In this document: in pieces, positions 8,851 to 17,458 of the stretch
Layout of the letters: the number at the start of each line of letters is the position of its first letter
Position numbering within the stretch: the stretch's first letter is position 1
From: CAVQBC01 sp963710665
GTDB lineage: Bacteria; Actinomycetota; Thermoleophilia; Solirubrobacterales; Solirubrobacteraceae
Assembly: GCA_963710665.1 (NCBI GenBank)
Contig: CAVQBC010000003.1
Span: forward strand, 248,001 to 312,000
Direction: 5' to 3'
DNA length: 64,000 nt
Notes under the pieces: generated by a model
The model's database searches: none
Told to the model about the DNA's origin: nothing
What the model saw: only the letters and a program-made list of their open reading frames with translations
Made by a program: the position numbers and the translations under genes

Positions 8851-10935
8851 CGGAGCGCCACGCCCTCGAGCCCGCGCGCGAACGCCGCGCCGCGCTCACC
8901 GCTGTGGACCGCGAAGGCGCCGTAGGCGTCGACGTCGAGCGTGAAGCCGCGCGGCACCACGATCGTCGTGCTCGACAGCTCGACGATCGCCGGGCCGTCG
9001 AGCGTCGCCGAGACCGACAGCCGCTGGCCGTCCCACACCGGGGTCGGGACGAGCGCGCGCTCGTCCGCGTCCCACACGGGCCGCTCGCCGCGCCGCGCAT
9101 CGACCTCGGGCTCGTCGGGGCCACTCCGCAGCGCCGGCTTCTCGGTGCGGCCGATCGCGCTGAGCCGCAGCGCGAGCACCTCCACGGGCGCACCGGGCGA
9201 CGCGTGCCCGAAGAGGCGGTCGTGCTCGGCGTGGAAGGCGGCCGCGGCGGCGTCGGGGTCGAGCGGCAGCTCCACGTCGACCGTCAGCTCGTGCCACTGG
9301 CCGACGTAGCGCACATCGAGCGCGGGCCGCAGCTCGACGGCCCCGGCGCCCACGCCCTCGCGCGCGAGCGTGTCGCGCCCCGCGCGGGTCATCTCGTCGA
9401 ACAGCGCGCGCAGCCGCCCGGGGTCGGCGTCGGCCAGCGGCGTCTTGTAGGCGCGCACATGGTCGTGCTTGAAGTCGGACATCAGCATCCCGGCGGCGCA
9501 GAAGATCGACGACTCCCGCGGGACGAGGAGCGCGCTGACGTCGAGCTCGCGTGCGATCGCGGCCGCGTGGAGCGGGCCCGCGCCGCCGGCGACCACCAGC
9601 GGGAAGTCGCGCGGGTCGAGGCCGCGGCGCACGCTCACGTCCCGCACGCCGGTCGCCATCGTCACGTTGACGAGGTCGTAGACGCCCGCCGCGGTCTCCT
9701 CGACGCCGAGCCCCAGCTCGCGGGCGAGCGGCTCGAGCGCGCGCACGGCCGCCGCGCGATCGAGCCGCATGCCGCCGTGCGGGACCGACGCCTCGCCGAG
9801 ATGGCCGAGGACCAGATCGGCGTCGGTGACGGTCGGCTCCGTGCCGCCGCGGCCGTAGCAGGCCGGGCCGGGCCGGGCGCCGGCGCTGCGCGGCCCGACG
9901 TGCAGCAGGCCGCCCTCGTCGAGCCACGCGATCGAGCCGCCGCCCGCGCCGATCGTGTGGATGTCGATCATCGGCAGCGCGAGCCGCCAGCGGTCGACCA
10001 CGCCGTCGAGCATCAGCAGCGGCTCGCGCGCCGCGCACCAGCGCCGCGTCGAAGCTCGTGCCGCCCATGTCCATCGTGATGCAGTCCTCGAGGCCGTGCG
10101 GCGCGAGCTGCCACAGCCCCGCGGTGGGTCCGGCGGCGGGGCCCGAGAGCAGCGACAGCGCGGCGCGCGGGGAGATCTCGGCCGGCGTGGCGACGCCGCC
10201 GTTGGACTGCATCATCAGCAGCGTGCCCGCGAACGCGAGCTCGGAGAGGCGGCGCGTGAGGGCGTCCAGATAGCGCGCGATGATCGGCCCGACGTAGGCG
10301 TTGAGCACCGTCGTCGACGTGCGGTCGTAGTAGCGGACCTGCGGCAGCAGATCGCTCGACGCCGTGACGTAGGCGCCGGGCATCAGCTCGGCGACGAGGT
10401 CACGGGCGCGCCGCTCGTGAGCGGGCTCGGTGGGCGAGTGCATGAACGAGATCGCGACCGCCTCCACGCCCTCGGCGGCGAACGTCTCCACCGCGGAGCG
10501 CACGTCGGCCGGCGCGAGCGGGGCGAGCTCGTCGCCCTTGTAGTCGATCCGCCCGCCGACGGGCAGCCGCAGGTAGCGCGGGACGAGCGGCCGGGGCGGC
10601 GCGAGGCGGTTGTCGTAGGGCTCCTCGCGCGTGCCGTCGCGCAGCGCGAGCGTGTCGCGGAAGCCCTCGGTCGCGAGCAGGCCGGTGCGCGCGCCCTCGC
10701 GGGTCAGCACGGCGTTCGTCGTGACCGTCGTGCCGTGCACGATGAGCTCGAGGGCGGCGGCGAACCCCTCGAGCGTCAGGTCGAGCTGCGCGGCGAGATC
10801 GGCGAGCCCGGTCACGACGCCGCGCGCGGGATCGTCGGGGGTGCTGCTCGTCTTGTGCACGAGGCGGGCGCCCTCGCCCACGAGCAGGAAGTCGGTGAAC
10901 GTCCCGCCGACGTCGATGCCGATCCGGTAGCTCAC
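8847..10935 (-). pseudogene. hyuA: Hydantoinase/oxoprolinase subunit A (ATP-dependent amidohydrolase), single frameshift
   Basis: The N-terminal half (10935 to about 10036) starts at GTG with RIGIDVGGTFTDFLLVGE, the ASKHA phosphate-binding motif, and runs to TMDMGGTSFDAALV. The C-terminal half continues in another frame from about 10030 with LLMLDGVVDRWRLALPMID, then HTIGAGGGSIAW and RRGLDPRDFPLV. Removing one base near 10018-10036 gives about 695 residues, the normal HyuA length. The family (PF05378/PF01968) uses ATP to open or carboxylate substrates such as hydantoins, 5-oxoproline, lactams or ketones. It forms a complex with HyuB, encoded immediately upstream with a GTGA overlap. The substrate is unknown. 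The break may be a sequencing error. Confidence 0.85.
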
Positions 10936-12689
10936 GCCCCGCCCCGCGACCGCAGCCGGGCGGTCGCGCGCACGTCGACCGAGCGCCCGTCGGGGGCGAG
11001 CGCGACGCCGTAGTCCCGCTCCGCCGCCTCGCGCGAGAGCAGGCCGTCGCGCACCTCGGCGAGCACGAGCTCCGGGTCGCGGCGGCGCGCGTCGCCGTAC
11101 CCGCCGCCGCCGCCGTTCACCGACTCGCACACGGTGCCGGGCGGGATGTGCTCGATGATCTCCTTGGAGCCCCAGTCGCGCGTGCTGCCGTCCGGGAAGC
11201 GCAGGCGCAGCTCGTTGAGCCCGCCCGGCCCGCCGCCGAACGCGCCCTCCGGCGGGTCGGCGCCCTCGGCCGCGACGTCGTCGCCGATCGTGGTGCCCGC
11301 CTCGCCCTCGCCGTAGAAGGTCCAGCTCGAGCGCGTCCCGTAGCCGCCGCGCCACTCGCCGTGCCCGGCCGAGTCGGGCAGGTACTCGCAGTAGTGCATG
11401 AGGTGCGGCGTGGAGAGCTCGAACATCTCCATGTCCGGCGAGCGCATGCTGCCCGGCGTGCCCGTGAAGCCGAGCGCGTCGTAGCCGTCGGCGCCGCGCA
11501 TCGCGCCGGGGCCGCCGCGCTGGAAGATCGTCAGCGACACCGAGGGCTGCCCCGTGCGCGGGTCGGTCGCGCTCAGCGCGGTGCACAGGAGCTGGTTCCA
11601 GCCGGCGGTGACGCGATCGGGCAGCACGTCGGCGAGCGCGCGCATGATCGCCTCGAGGACCTCGTCGCACATCTGGTTGCCGAAGATCGTCGAGGCCGGG
11701 AAGTGCGGGTCGATCAGCGAGCCCTTGCGGAAGACCGTGTGCACCGGCGCGAACAGGCCGTGGTTGGCGGGGATCGTCAGCCCGCCCGCGGCGAGCAGCA
11801 TCAGGAAGGCGATGCGGATCGCGCCCAGCGCCGACGCGGCCGGCATGTTCGTGAAGCCGGGCGCCTGGTCGTCGGTCTCGGAGAAGTCGAACGTGATCTC
11901 CGAGCCCCCGATCGTGACGGCGACCGCGATGCGATAGCGACGGGTCGGGTCGATGCCGTCGGAGACCATCCAGCTCTCGCCGCGGTAGGTGCCGTCGGGC
12001 CAGCGCGCCAGCTCGGCGCGAACCTGGCGCTCGGAGGCGTCGATGACGTAGTCCATGTGCGCGCCGAAGCGCTCGACGCCGTAGCGCTCGAGCACGTCGT
12101 GCAGGCGGCGCTTGCCGATCGTGCAGGCGCCGATCATCGCCTTGATGTCCTCCGCGACGATCTCGAGCCGGATGTTCGCCCGTACGAGGTCCCACACGTC
12201 GCGGCGCAGCTCGCCCCGGTCCTGGATCTTCAGCGGCGGGATCCGGAACGCCTCCTGCCAGACCTCCCGCGCGCGCGGGTCGTAGCCCCCGGCGGTCATC
12301 CCGCCGATGTCGGCGACGTGGCCCTTGCTCGCGCTCCACGCGACGAGCTCGCCCTCGAAGAAGATCGGGAGGAAGACCCCGACGTCGGCGTTCTGGTTGC
12401 CGCCGCTGAAGACGTCGTTGTGGAGGATGACGTCGCCGTCGTGCACGTCGTCGCCGAAGTACTCGATGATCCGCTGCAGCGGCGGCTGGGCGCCGTTGGC
12501 GATGATCGACGCGTACTCGGTCTGGCCGAGCGTGCGGCCGCTGCGGTCGAAGATGACCGTCACCAGATCGCCGATCTCGTTGAAGATCGGCGAGCGCGAC
12601 GAGCGCATCAGCACGGCCGCCATCTCGCGGGAGATCGCCTGCACGCGGCGCTGCAGGACGGAGGCGAGGATGGGGTCCGCGCTCGGCAT
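10932..12689 (-). CDS. hyuB: Hydantoinase B/oxoprolinase family subunit
   Basis: This 585-residue protein belongs to the hydantoinase B family (PF02538). It shows RSSRSPIFNEIGDLVTVIFD, GDVILHNDVFSGGNQ, SASKGHVADIGGMTAGGYDP and a C-terminal Gly-rich VNGGGGGYGDARRRDPE, all classic for the subunit. It is the first gene of the five-gene operon. It acts with HyuA in ATP-dependent ring opening or carboxylation. An SD-like GGGAGG sits about 12 bases upstream of the ATG, and a dyad is centred about 25 bases before the start. Confidence 0.9.
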   Translation of the reverse strand: MPSADPILASVLQRRVQAISREMAAVLMRSSRSPIFNEIGDLVTVIFDRSGRTLGQTEYASIIANGAQPPLQRIIEYFGDDVHDGDVILHNDVFSGGNQNADVGVFLPIFFEGELVAWSASKGHVADIGGMTAGGYDPRAREVWQEAFRIPPLKIQDRGELRRDVWDLVRANIRLEIVAEDIKAMIGACTIGKRRLHDVLERYGVERFGAHMDYVIDASERQVRAELARWPDGTYRGESWMVSDGIDPTRRYRIAVAVTIGGSEITFDFSETDDQAPGFTNMPAASALGAIRIAFLMLLAAGGLTIPANHGLFAPVHTVFRKGSLIDPHFPASTIFGNQMCDEVLEAIMRALADVLPDRVTAGWNQLLCTALSATDPRTGQPSVSLTIFQRGGPGAMRGADGYDALGFTGTPGSMRSPDMEMFELSTPHLMHYCEYLPDSAGHGEWRGGYGTRSSWTFYGEGEAGTTIGDDVAAEGADPPEGAFGGGPGGLNELRLRFPDGSTRDWGSKEIIEHIPPGTVCESVNGGGGGYGDARRRDPELVLAEVRDGLLSREAAERDYGVALAPDGRSVDVRATARLRSRGGA

Positions 12690-12707
12690 GGTGGGCCAAT
12701 CCTCCCT

Positions 12708-12721
12708 GAGTCTTGCGACTC
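12708..12721. promoter_or_regulatory. Candidate operator dyad upstream of hyuB
   Basis: GAGTC (12708-12712) and GACTC (12717-12721) form a perfect 5-bp inverted repeat around TTGC. It lies 19-32 bases before the hyuB start codon in the only non-coding gap feeding the operon. A substrate-responsive repressor site is plausible, but no regulator gene is adjacent. The short arms keep confidence low. Confidence 0.3.
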
Positions 12722-12762
12722 GGTGGCCGCCCGGTGTATCGGTGGCTTGACGCGCCGGCCCA

Positions 12763-12781
12763 AGCCGCCCGAGGGGCGGCT
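12763..12781 (-). terminator. Hairpin terminator after the flavodoxin-like gene
   Basis: An 8-bp perfect stem (12763-12770 with 12774-12781) with a 3-base loop lies 12 bases beyond the stop of the gene ending at 12793. It should separate that gene from the hyu operon. There is no long U tract. Confidence 0.5.
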
Positions 12782-12792
12782 CGGGCGTGCGC

Positions 12793-13542
12793 TCAGCGGT
12801 GCTCGGGATTCGGGTAGTCGAAGCGGCAGCCCGCGTCCCACTCCGAGCGCTGGTTGCCGTGCGCCGGGACGCCGCCGCGGTCCTTGAGCATCCGCGCCAC
12901 GTGCAGCAGGTTCCAGGTCATGAACGTCGTGTTGCGGTTCGTGAAGTCGTTGTCCGGGCCGCCGGAGCCGTCGTCGAGGTAGCTGGGGCCCGGCCCGGCC
13001 TCGCCGATCCAGCCCGCGTCGGCCTGCGGGGGGATCGTGTAGCCGAGGTGCTGCAGCGAGTACAGGACGTTCATCGCGCAGTGCTTGATGCCGTCCTCGT
13101 TGCCGGTGACGAGGCAGCCGCCGACGCGGCCGTAGTAGGCGTACTGGCCGTCGGGGTTGAGCAGGTGGCTGTTGCCGTACAGCCGCTCGATCACCCGGGT
13201 GCAGACCGAGGACTTCTCGCCCAGCCAGATCGGCGTGAGGATCACGAGGATGTCCGCGGCGATCACGCGCTCGAACAGTCCCGGCCAGTCGTCACGCGCC
13301 CAGCCGTGCTCGGTCATGTCGGGTTGCACTCCGGTGGCGATCTCGTGGTCGATCGCGCGGAACCGATCGACCGTGACGCCGCTGCGCTCCATGATCGCGA
13401 TCGAGCGGTCCGCCAGGCCCTGGGTGTGGGACGGCGCCGGCGACCGCTTGAGCGTGCAGTTGACGTACATCGCGCGCAGGTCGGAGAAGTCCCAGCGCGA
13501 GGTCGCGCAGAGCTCCTCCTGCTTGGGGGTGAGGGTGGACAT
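12793..13542 (-). CDS. Flavodoxin-fold NAD(P)H-dependent oxidoreductase
   Basis: This 249-residue protein is of the FMN-reductase/flavodoxin-like family. The N-terminal strand and phosphate loop are MYVNCTLKRSPAPSHTQGLAD, and the FMN-ring loop is LVILTPIWLGEKSSVCTRVIERL, followed by GGCLVTGNEDGIKHC. It probably binds FMN and passes electrons from NAD(P)H to quinones or other acceptors. It lies 30 bases downstream of the anti-sigma gene in the same direction. It is therefore probably part of the sigma operon, and a redox response is a reasonable inference. Confidence 0.75.
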   Translation of the reverse strand: MSTLTPKQEELCATSRWDFSDLRAMYVNCTLKRSPAPSHTQGLADRSIAIMERSGVTVDRFRAIDHEIATGVQPDMTEHGWARDDWPGLFERVIAADILVILTPIWLGEKSSVCTRVIERLYGNSHLLNPDGQYAYYGRVGGCLVTGNEDGIKHCAMNVLYSLQHLGYTIPPQADAGWIGEAGPGPSYLDDGSGGPDNDFTNRNTTFMTWNLLHVARMLKDRGGVPAHGNQRSEWDAGCRFDYPNPEHR

Positions 13543-13572
13543 GCGGCGTTGGTCTCGCGAGGGCGCGAGGTG

Positions 13573-13845
13573 TTACCGGCCCGTGCCGCGCAGGTCGCGG
13601 AAGGCCCGCAGCAGCGCCTCGCGCGTCTCGGCGTCGGGCGGCGGCTCCGGGGTCGCGTGGAGCGAGCCGACCAGCCGGCGCATGTCCTCGAGGTAGCCGG
13701 AGCAGCCGTCGCACTCGGTGAGGTGCGCCTCCAGCCGGACGCGCTCCTCGTCGGGCAGCGTGCCCTCGAGGTAGTCGGTCACGAGCTCGACGAACTCGCG
13801 GCAGACGAGCGGATCGTGCTTGTGCCGGCGCCGCCACCAGCGCAT
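13573..13845 (-). CDS. Anti-sigma factor, zf-HC2 zinc-finger type
   Basis: This 90-residue protein has a basic N-terminus (MRWWRRRHKH) followed by the HxxxCxxC zinc finger HLTECDGC and an upstream Cys in LVCREFVELVTDYLEG. It has no membrane segment, so it should be a soluble ZAS-type anti-sigma factor. The start overlaps the sigma stop as TGATG, the usual arrangement for stoichiometric synthesis. The zinc-binding Cys residues could make release of sigma redox- or zinc-sensitive, by family analogy. Confidence 0.82.
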   Translation of the reverse strand: MRWWRRRHKHDPLVCREFVELVTDYLEGTLPDEERVRLEAHLTECDGCSGYLEDMRRLVGSLHATPEPPPDAETREALLRAFRDLRGTGR

Positions 13846-14450
13846 CACCGGTTCACCTCCATGAGCGGCACGAGCGCCTCGCGGACCCGGGCCCGGGCCC
13901 GGTGGAGCAGCACGCGCTGGTTGCCGTCGGCGATCTCGAGCAGGCCGCAGACCTCCGCCGCGGACAGCCCGGCAAGGTCGCGAAGCGTGATCACCGCCCG
14001 CTGGTCGCCGGTGAGCGCGTCGACGGCCCGCAGCAGGTGCTCGCGCAGCTCGGCGCTGAGCAGGCCGGTCTCGGGGTCGCCGTCGAGCCGCGGCGGCGCG
14101 CTCGTCCAGCGTCCGTCGGCGGCGAACGCGGACGGCTCGACGGCGGGGCGGTCGTCCTCCTCGAGTGACGAGAACGGCAGGCTCCGGGCGTCGCGGACCG
14201 CGCGCGTGCGGGCCCGGTTGACGAGGATGCTGAAGATCCACGTCCGCAGGGATGACCGCCCCTCGAAGCTTTCGAGTCCCCGGACCACGCCCAGCCAGGT
14301 CTCCTGGACCACGTCGTCGGCCGCGGCGTCGGTGCGCACATAGGTGCGGGCGACGCGGCGCAGGGCGCCGTCATGGCGGGTCACGAGCGCCTCGAAGGCG
14401 GGCTCGTCACCGGCCCGCAGACGCGCGAGGAGGTCCCGGTCGTCATCCAC
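13845..14450 (-). CDS. ECF-type RNA polymerase sigma factor
   Basis: The 201-residue protein has sigma region 2 (DDVVQETWLGVVRGL, FEGRSSLRTWIFSIL) and region 4 (LTGDQRAVITLRDLAGLSAAEVCGLL, then GNQRVLLHRARARVREAL). It closely resembles the second sigma at 22873, which shares VVQETWL, FEGRSSL, SVPFSSLE-like and GNQRVLLHRAR blocks, so the two are paralogues. The anti-sigma gene follows with TGATG overlap. A large hairpin ends 19 bases before the start codon. Confidence 0.88.
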   Translation of the reverse strand: MDDDRDLLARLRAGDEPAFEALVTRHDGALRRVARTYVRTDAAADDVVQETWLGVVRGLESFEGRSSLRTWIFSILVNRARTRAVRDARSLPFSSLEEDDRPAVEPSAFAADGRWTSAPPRLDGDPETGLLSAELREHLLRAVDALTGDQRAVITLRDLAGLSAAEVCGLLEIADGNQRVLLHRARARVREALVPLMEVNR

Positions 14451-14469
14451 CGCATGCTGACGCTACCGC

Positions 14470-14510
14470 CCGGGCGGCGCGCGGACGACCCCGCGTCGCG
14501 CGCCGCCCGG
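14470..14510 (-). terminator. Long hairpin between FAD-linked oxidase and sigma gene
   Basis: Positions 14470-14483 pair perfectly with 14497-14510 (14 bp, all G-C) around a 13-base loop. It begins six bases after the oxidase stop codon and ends 19 bases before the sigma start codon. It can terminate oxidase transcripts, or regulate read-through into the sigma operon. No U tract follows. Confidence 0.6.
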
Positions 14511-14515
14511 CGCGG

Positions 14516-15886
14516 TCACGCGGCGGCCCTGGGCCGGATGTTGTGGTTGACGCGGAAGAGGTTGCCGGGGTCGTAGGTCGCCTTGACCCTCGCCAGCCGG
14601 TCGAGGTTGCGTCCGAACGCGGTGTCGACGCCGGCGTCGTAGCCCTCGCCGGCGAGGCCGGTGAAGTTGAGGTACACGCCCCCGTTCCCGTACTCCGCGA
14701 CGTCCTCCCAGGCCGAGCGCACCCACGTGATCGTGTCGGCGTCGTCCGCCGGGTCGGTCCACATGCCGTCGATCGACACCATGTAGGGCGCCGACCGCTG
14801 CGCGAACGCCGTCGCCTCGGGATCTACCGCGGCGATCGCGCCGCCCATGTGGAACACGTTGACGAGCGTGAGCGGATGCGGCCGGCTCAGCGCGCGGCCG
14901 GCGATCACGTCGATCGCCGCGTCCGGCAGGTCGTCGAGGTACTGGGACTTCCAGTAGGCGCGCAGCGTGTTGCGCGGGAACAGCGGGTCGAAGCCGGACT
15001 GCACCTGCGTGAACGGCGTCGGCCCGGACATGTCGAACAGCGGCGTCCCGAGCCGCCGCAGCGGCGCCATGACCTCCAGGCCCTTCTCCGGGTCGCCGGC
15101 GTACACGCCACCGACGATGGCCACCGGCCGGTCGTGGACCGCCTCGGGCATCTCCGGGCTCGCCGGGAAGGTGAGCGTCACGACCACCGACGTGACCTCG
15201 TCGGGCGCCCCGTCGACGTACGCGCGCCACCCGCGGAGGATGTCGGCGATCTCCTCGACCGGGTAGAACGTCGCCGCGAAGCCGACCGTCGGGCCGAGCG
15301 GCTGCAGCGCGAACGTGAACGACGTGACGACGCCGAAGTTGCCGCCGCCGCCCCGCAGCGCCCAGAACAGGTCGGGGTGGGACTCGGCCGACGCGGTGCG
15401 GACGCGGCCGTCGGCGCAGACGACCTGCGCCTCGACGAGCGCGTCGACCGACAGGCCGTGCTTGCGCCGCACCCACCCGTAGCCGCCGCCGAGCGTCAGG
15501 CCGGCGACGCCCGTGTCCGAGACGACGCCGCCCGGGGCGACGAGCCCGAACGCCTGCGTCTCGCGGTCGACGTCGGCCCACAACGCGCCGCCCTGCACCA
15601 CGGCGAGCCGCCGCTCCGGATCCACCTGCACCCCGCGCATCTGGGACAGGTCCAGCAGCACGCCGCCGTCGATCGCCGACAGCCCGGCGATCGAGTGCCC
15701 GCCCCCGCGCACCGCGAGCTCGAGCCCGTGCTCGCGCGCGTGGTTGACACCCGCGATCACGTCCGCCGTCCCGGCGCACCGCATCGTGATCGCCGGGTTG
15801 CCGGGATGCATGGCGTTGAACACCTCGCGGGCGGGGCCCGAGGCCGCCGTCGCGCGAGCACCATCGAGCGTCGCGATGCCGCTCAT
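14516..15886 (-). CDS. FAD-linked oxidase, berberine-bridge-enzyme (BBE) family
   Basis: This 456-residue flavoprotein has an FAD_binding_4 domain (about residues 35-200) and a C-terminal BBE segment ending YDPGNLFRVNHNIRP. The motif RGGGHSIAG supplies the His for covalent 8-alpha linkage to FAD. The second Cys of bicovalent BBE enzymes is not present at SDTGVAGLTLGGGYGW. GGGGNFGVVTSFTF is also diagnostic. These enzymes oxidise alcohols, sugars or C-C bonds with oxygen. The start at 15886 has SD AGAGGAG. A paralogue lies at 62434-63829. It is upstream of and co-directional with the ECF sigma operon. Confidence 0.88.
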   Translation of the reverse strand: MSGIATLDGARATAASGPAREVFNAMHPGNPAITMRCAGTADVIAGVNHAREHGLELAVRGGGHSIAGLSAIDGGVLLDLSQMRGVQVDPERRLAVVQGGALWADVDRETQAFGLVAPGGVVSDTGVAGLTLGGGYGWVRRKHGLSVDALVEAQVVCADGRVRTASAESHPDLFWALRGGGGNFGVVTSFTFALQPLGPTVGFAATFYPVEEIADILRGWRAYVDGAPDEVTSVVVTLTFPASPEMPEAVHDRPVAIVGGVYAGDPEKGLEVMAPLRRLGTPLFDMSGPTPFTQVQSGFDPLFPRNTLRAYWKSQYLDDLPDAAIDVIAGRALSRPHPLTLVNVFHMGGAIAAVDPEATAFAQRSAPYMVSIDGMWTDPADDADTITWVRSAWEDVAEYGNGGVYLNFTGLAGEGYDAGVDTAFGRNLDRLARVKATYDPGNLFRVNHNIRPRAAA

Positions 15887-16028
15887 CACGTCTCCTCTCT
15901 TCGTGAGGCCGGTCGATGGCACGGCCCGGGCCCGGGTGGAGTGCCGTTGTGCGGCGGTGGGAGTCCCGGCACGCGGCGGGGCGTTACAACGGCGCGCGGG
16001 ATCGCGCGGCGCGTACCGCCCGGCCGCG

Positions 16029-16223
16029 TCAGCGCCTGCGCACGGGGACGCCGATGCGCGGCAGCAGCGCCGGGCGGGCGCGCCAGGCGCTGCGCAGCCG
16101 CTGAGCGGCGCTCGGAGGCCCCTCGGCGCGGTGCGGATCGAGGTCCGCACCGCAGAGCGCGCAACCGGCGGCGAAGGCGGTGACGCGCTCACCGCAGCGT
16201 GGGCAGATGTGGGGTTGGCTCAT
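16029..16223 (-). CDS. Small zinc-ribbon protein
   Basis: This is a 64-residue protein with two Cys pairs, CPRCG and CALCG, spaced 12 residues apart, followed by an Arg-rich basic tail. It looks like a treble-clef/zinc-ribbon small protein of unknown role. The start is chosen at the ATG before SQPHICPRCG because upstream sequence in the same frame looks non-coding. Its neighbour is a metal transporter, but 104 bases separate them, so a functional link is only a guess. Confidence 0.6.
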   Translation of the reverse strand: MSQPHICPRCGERVTAFAAGCALCGADLDPHRAEGPPSAAQRLRSAWRARPALLPRIGVPVRRR

Positions 16224-16327
16224 GGTCGTGTCCGTTCGGGCGGATGGATGGCGTACGTGAGGGTGCCTCGCCACGATGAGGCTGGGATGAGGGACGGATA
16301 AGCGAAGCCTGAGAGAGCCGCGGGTCG

Positions 16328-16987
16328 TCACGCCGCGCCGCGGACCGTCCGCCAGCTCTCCCACGTGATGCGGAGGATCAGCCCGGAGATGAGCAGCCCG
16401 ATGATCGGATCGACGATCGGCGCGCCGAGGGCGACGCAGAGCGCGCTCAGCACGACGCCGGCGGAGACGACGGCATCGGAGCGGGCGTGGTGGCCGTCCG
16501 CGACGAGCGCGGGGCTGTCCAGGCGCCGGCCGCCGCGGAGACGGACCCGCGCGGCGACGGCGTTGCCGGCGACACCGACCGCCCCCGCGAGCGCGAGGGC
16601 GACCAGGTGGTCGGGCGCGAGCGGGTCGATGATGCGCTCGATCGCGAAGACCCCCGCGGTCACCGCGCTGGCGAGGATGGCGAGCACGACGGCGTAGCCC
16701 GCGCCCCGCTCGACCCGTGCGGAGCGCAGGAGGAACGCCGCGCCGAGCGGGAGCGCGGTCAGCGCGTCGCCGAGGTTGTGGATGAGGTCGGCGAGCAGGG
16801 CGACGCTGCCGGTGGCGACGTAGATGGCGGCCTGGACGGCCGCGGTCGCGCCGAGCACGGCGAGCGACGCGAGCACCACACGCAGGCCGGCCCGCGACCG
16901 CGTGATCGAGGGGTCGACCACCCCGTGGCCATGGCCGTGCCCGTGCCCGTGCGCGTGAGGACGGTGCGCCGCGGTGTGGTGCGGCAC
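16328..16987 (-). CDS. Cation diffusion facilitator (CDF) metal transporter lacking the cytoplasmic C-terminal domain
   Basis: This 219-residue protein starts at a GTG two bases after the ArsR stop codon. It opens with a His-rich segment (HAHGHGHGHGHG) followed by six membrane segments. The transport-site residues are visible in TM2 (DLIHNLGD) and TM5 (ADGHHARSDA), the HxxxD/DxxxD pattern of zinc/cadmium CDF proteins. Ordinary CDF proteins are about 300 residues, with a ferredoxin-like cytoplasmic dimer domain; this one ends right after TM6 (LRITWESWRTVRGAA). Co-transcription with an SmtB-like sensor supports Zn/Co/Cd export. Confidence 0.85.
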   Translation of the reverse strand: MPHHTAAHRPHAHGHGHGHGHGVVDPSITRSRAGLRVVLASLAVLGATAAVQAAIYVATGSVALLADLIHNLGDALTALPLGAAFLLRSARVERGAGYAVVLAILASAVTAGVFAIERIIDPLAPDHLVALALAGAVGVAGNAVAARVRLRGGRRLDSPALVADGHHARSDAVVSAGVVLSALCVALGAPIVDPIIGLLISGLILRITWESWRTVRGAA

Positions 16988-16989
16988 CG

Positions 16990-17358
16990 CTAGGCCTCGG
17001 CGAGCTGCCCGCTGCGCGACGTGCGTGCCAGGCCGGCGCGCACGTGCTCGACGTGCGAGATCGCCTGCTCGAGCAGCTCGCCCACGTGGTCGTCGTAGAG
17101 GTCGTAGACCACGCGCCGCCCCTCGCGGCGCCCGGTCACGAGCCCGAGATGGCGGAGCAGCCGGAGCTGGTGGGAGACCGCGGAGGGGTCCATCCGGACC
17201 GCCTCGGCGAGCTCGCCGACCGAGCACGGCCCGCTGTGCAGGCGGCCGAGGATGCGCACACGGCTGGGGGCGGCGAGCGCCTGCATCGTGTCGGCGACGA
17301 CGGCGGCGAAGTCCGGGTCGAGCCGGGCCGCGTCGTGCTGGACGTCTCCGTGCGCCAT
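16990..17358 (-). CDS. ArsR/SmtB-family metal-responsive repressor (zinc-type alpha-5 site)
   Basis: This 122-residue winged-helix protein has the recognition region MDPSAVSHQLRLLRHLGLV. Asp89, His91, His102 and His105 (in DDHVGELLEQAISHVEH) reproduce the spacing D-x-H-x10-H-x2-H of the alpha-5 zinc site in SmtB/CzrA. It should therefore release DNA on binding Zn or Co. The start is placed at MAHGD; an upstream ATG at 17406 would run through the operator. It overlaps nothing but is two bases from the downstream CDF exporter, a normal sensor-efflux operon. Confidence 0.88.
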   Translation of the reverse strand: MAHGDVQHDAARLDPDFAAVVADTMQALAAPSRVRILGRLHSGPCSVGELAEAVRMDPSAVSHQLRLLRHLGLVTGRREGRRVVYDLYDDHVGELLEQAISHVEHVRAGLARTSRSGQLAEA

Positions 17359-17370
17359 GCGGACGCCAGC

Positions 17371-17394
17371 ATAGCTGAACAGATCTTCAGATAT
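17371..17394. promoter_or_regulatory. SmtB/CzrA-type operator
   Basis: ATAgCTGAA (17371-17379) and TTCAGaTAT (17386-17394) form an inverted repeat matching at 8 of 9 positions, with a 6-base centre. The sequence resembles the TGAA-n6-TTCA core of characterised SmtB/ArsR metal operators. It lies 13 bases before the chosen start of the repressor gene and overlaps a TATGCT -10-like hexamer on the minus strand. Autoregulation by the adjacent zinc sensor is the obvious reading. Confidence 0.7.
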
Positions 17395-17412
17395 GCGGGA
17401 GACCAAATCACT

Positions 17413-17424
17413 AACGTATGCGTT
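17413..17424. promoter_or_regulatory. Dyad overlapping the -35 of the ArsR-NTF2 gene
   Basis: AACG (17413-17416) and CGTT (17421-17424) form an inverted repeat around TATG and overlap the -35 hexamer TTGATA at 17423. The position suits autorepression by the downstream ArsR-type regulator. Short arms limit confidence. Confidence 0.35.
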
Positions 17425-17451
17425 GATAACACGCGTGAGCGTGAGTATGAT
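17423..17451 (+). promoter_or_regulatory. Sigma-70-type promoter with leaderless start
   Basis: TTGATA (17423-17428), a 17-base spacer and TATGAT (17446-17451) form a near-consensus promoter. The expected transcription start falls at or within a base or two of the ATG at 17459, seven bases after the -10. The ArsR-NTF2 mRNA would therefore be leaderless, which decides the start codon in favour of 17459 over the in-frame ATG at 17447. Confidence 0.65.
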
Positions 17452-17458
17452 TCATCGA

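Noticed and set aside
8896..12699. A 1267-codon minus-strand open frame spanning hyuB and hyuA
   Set aside because: Most of it is an off-frame shadow of hyuB with Arg/Ala-rich composition. Only the part from about 10935 to 10036 is real (N-terminal HyuA).
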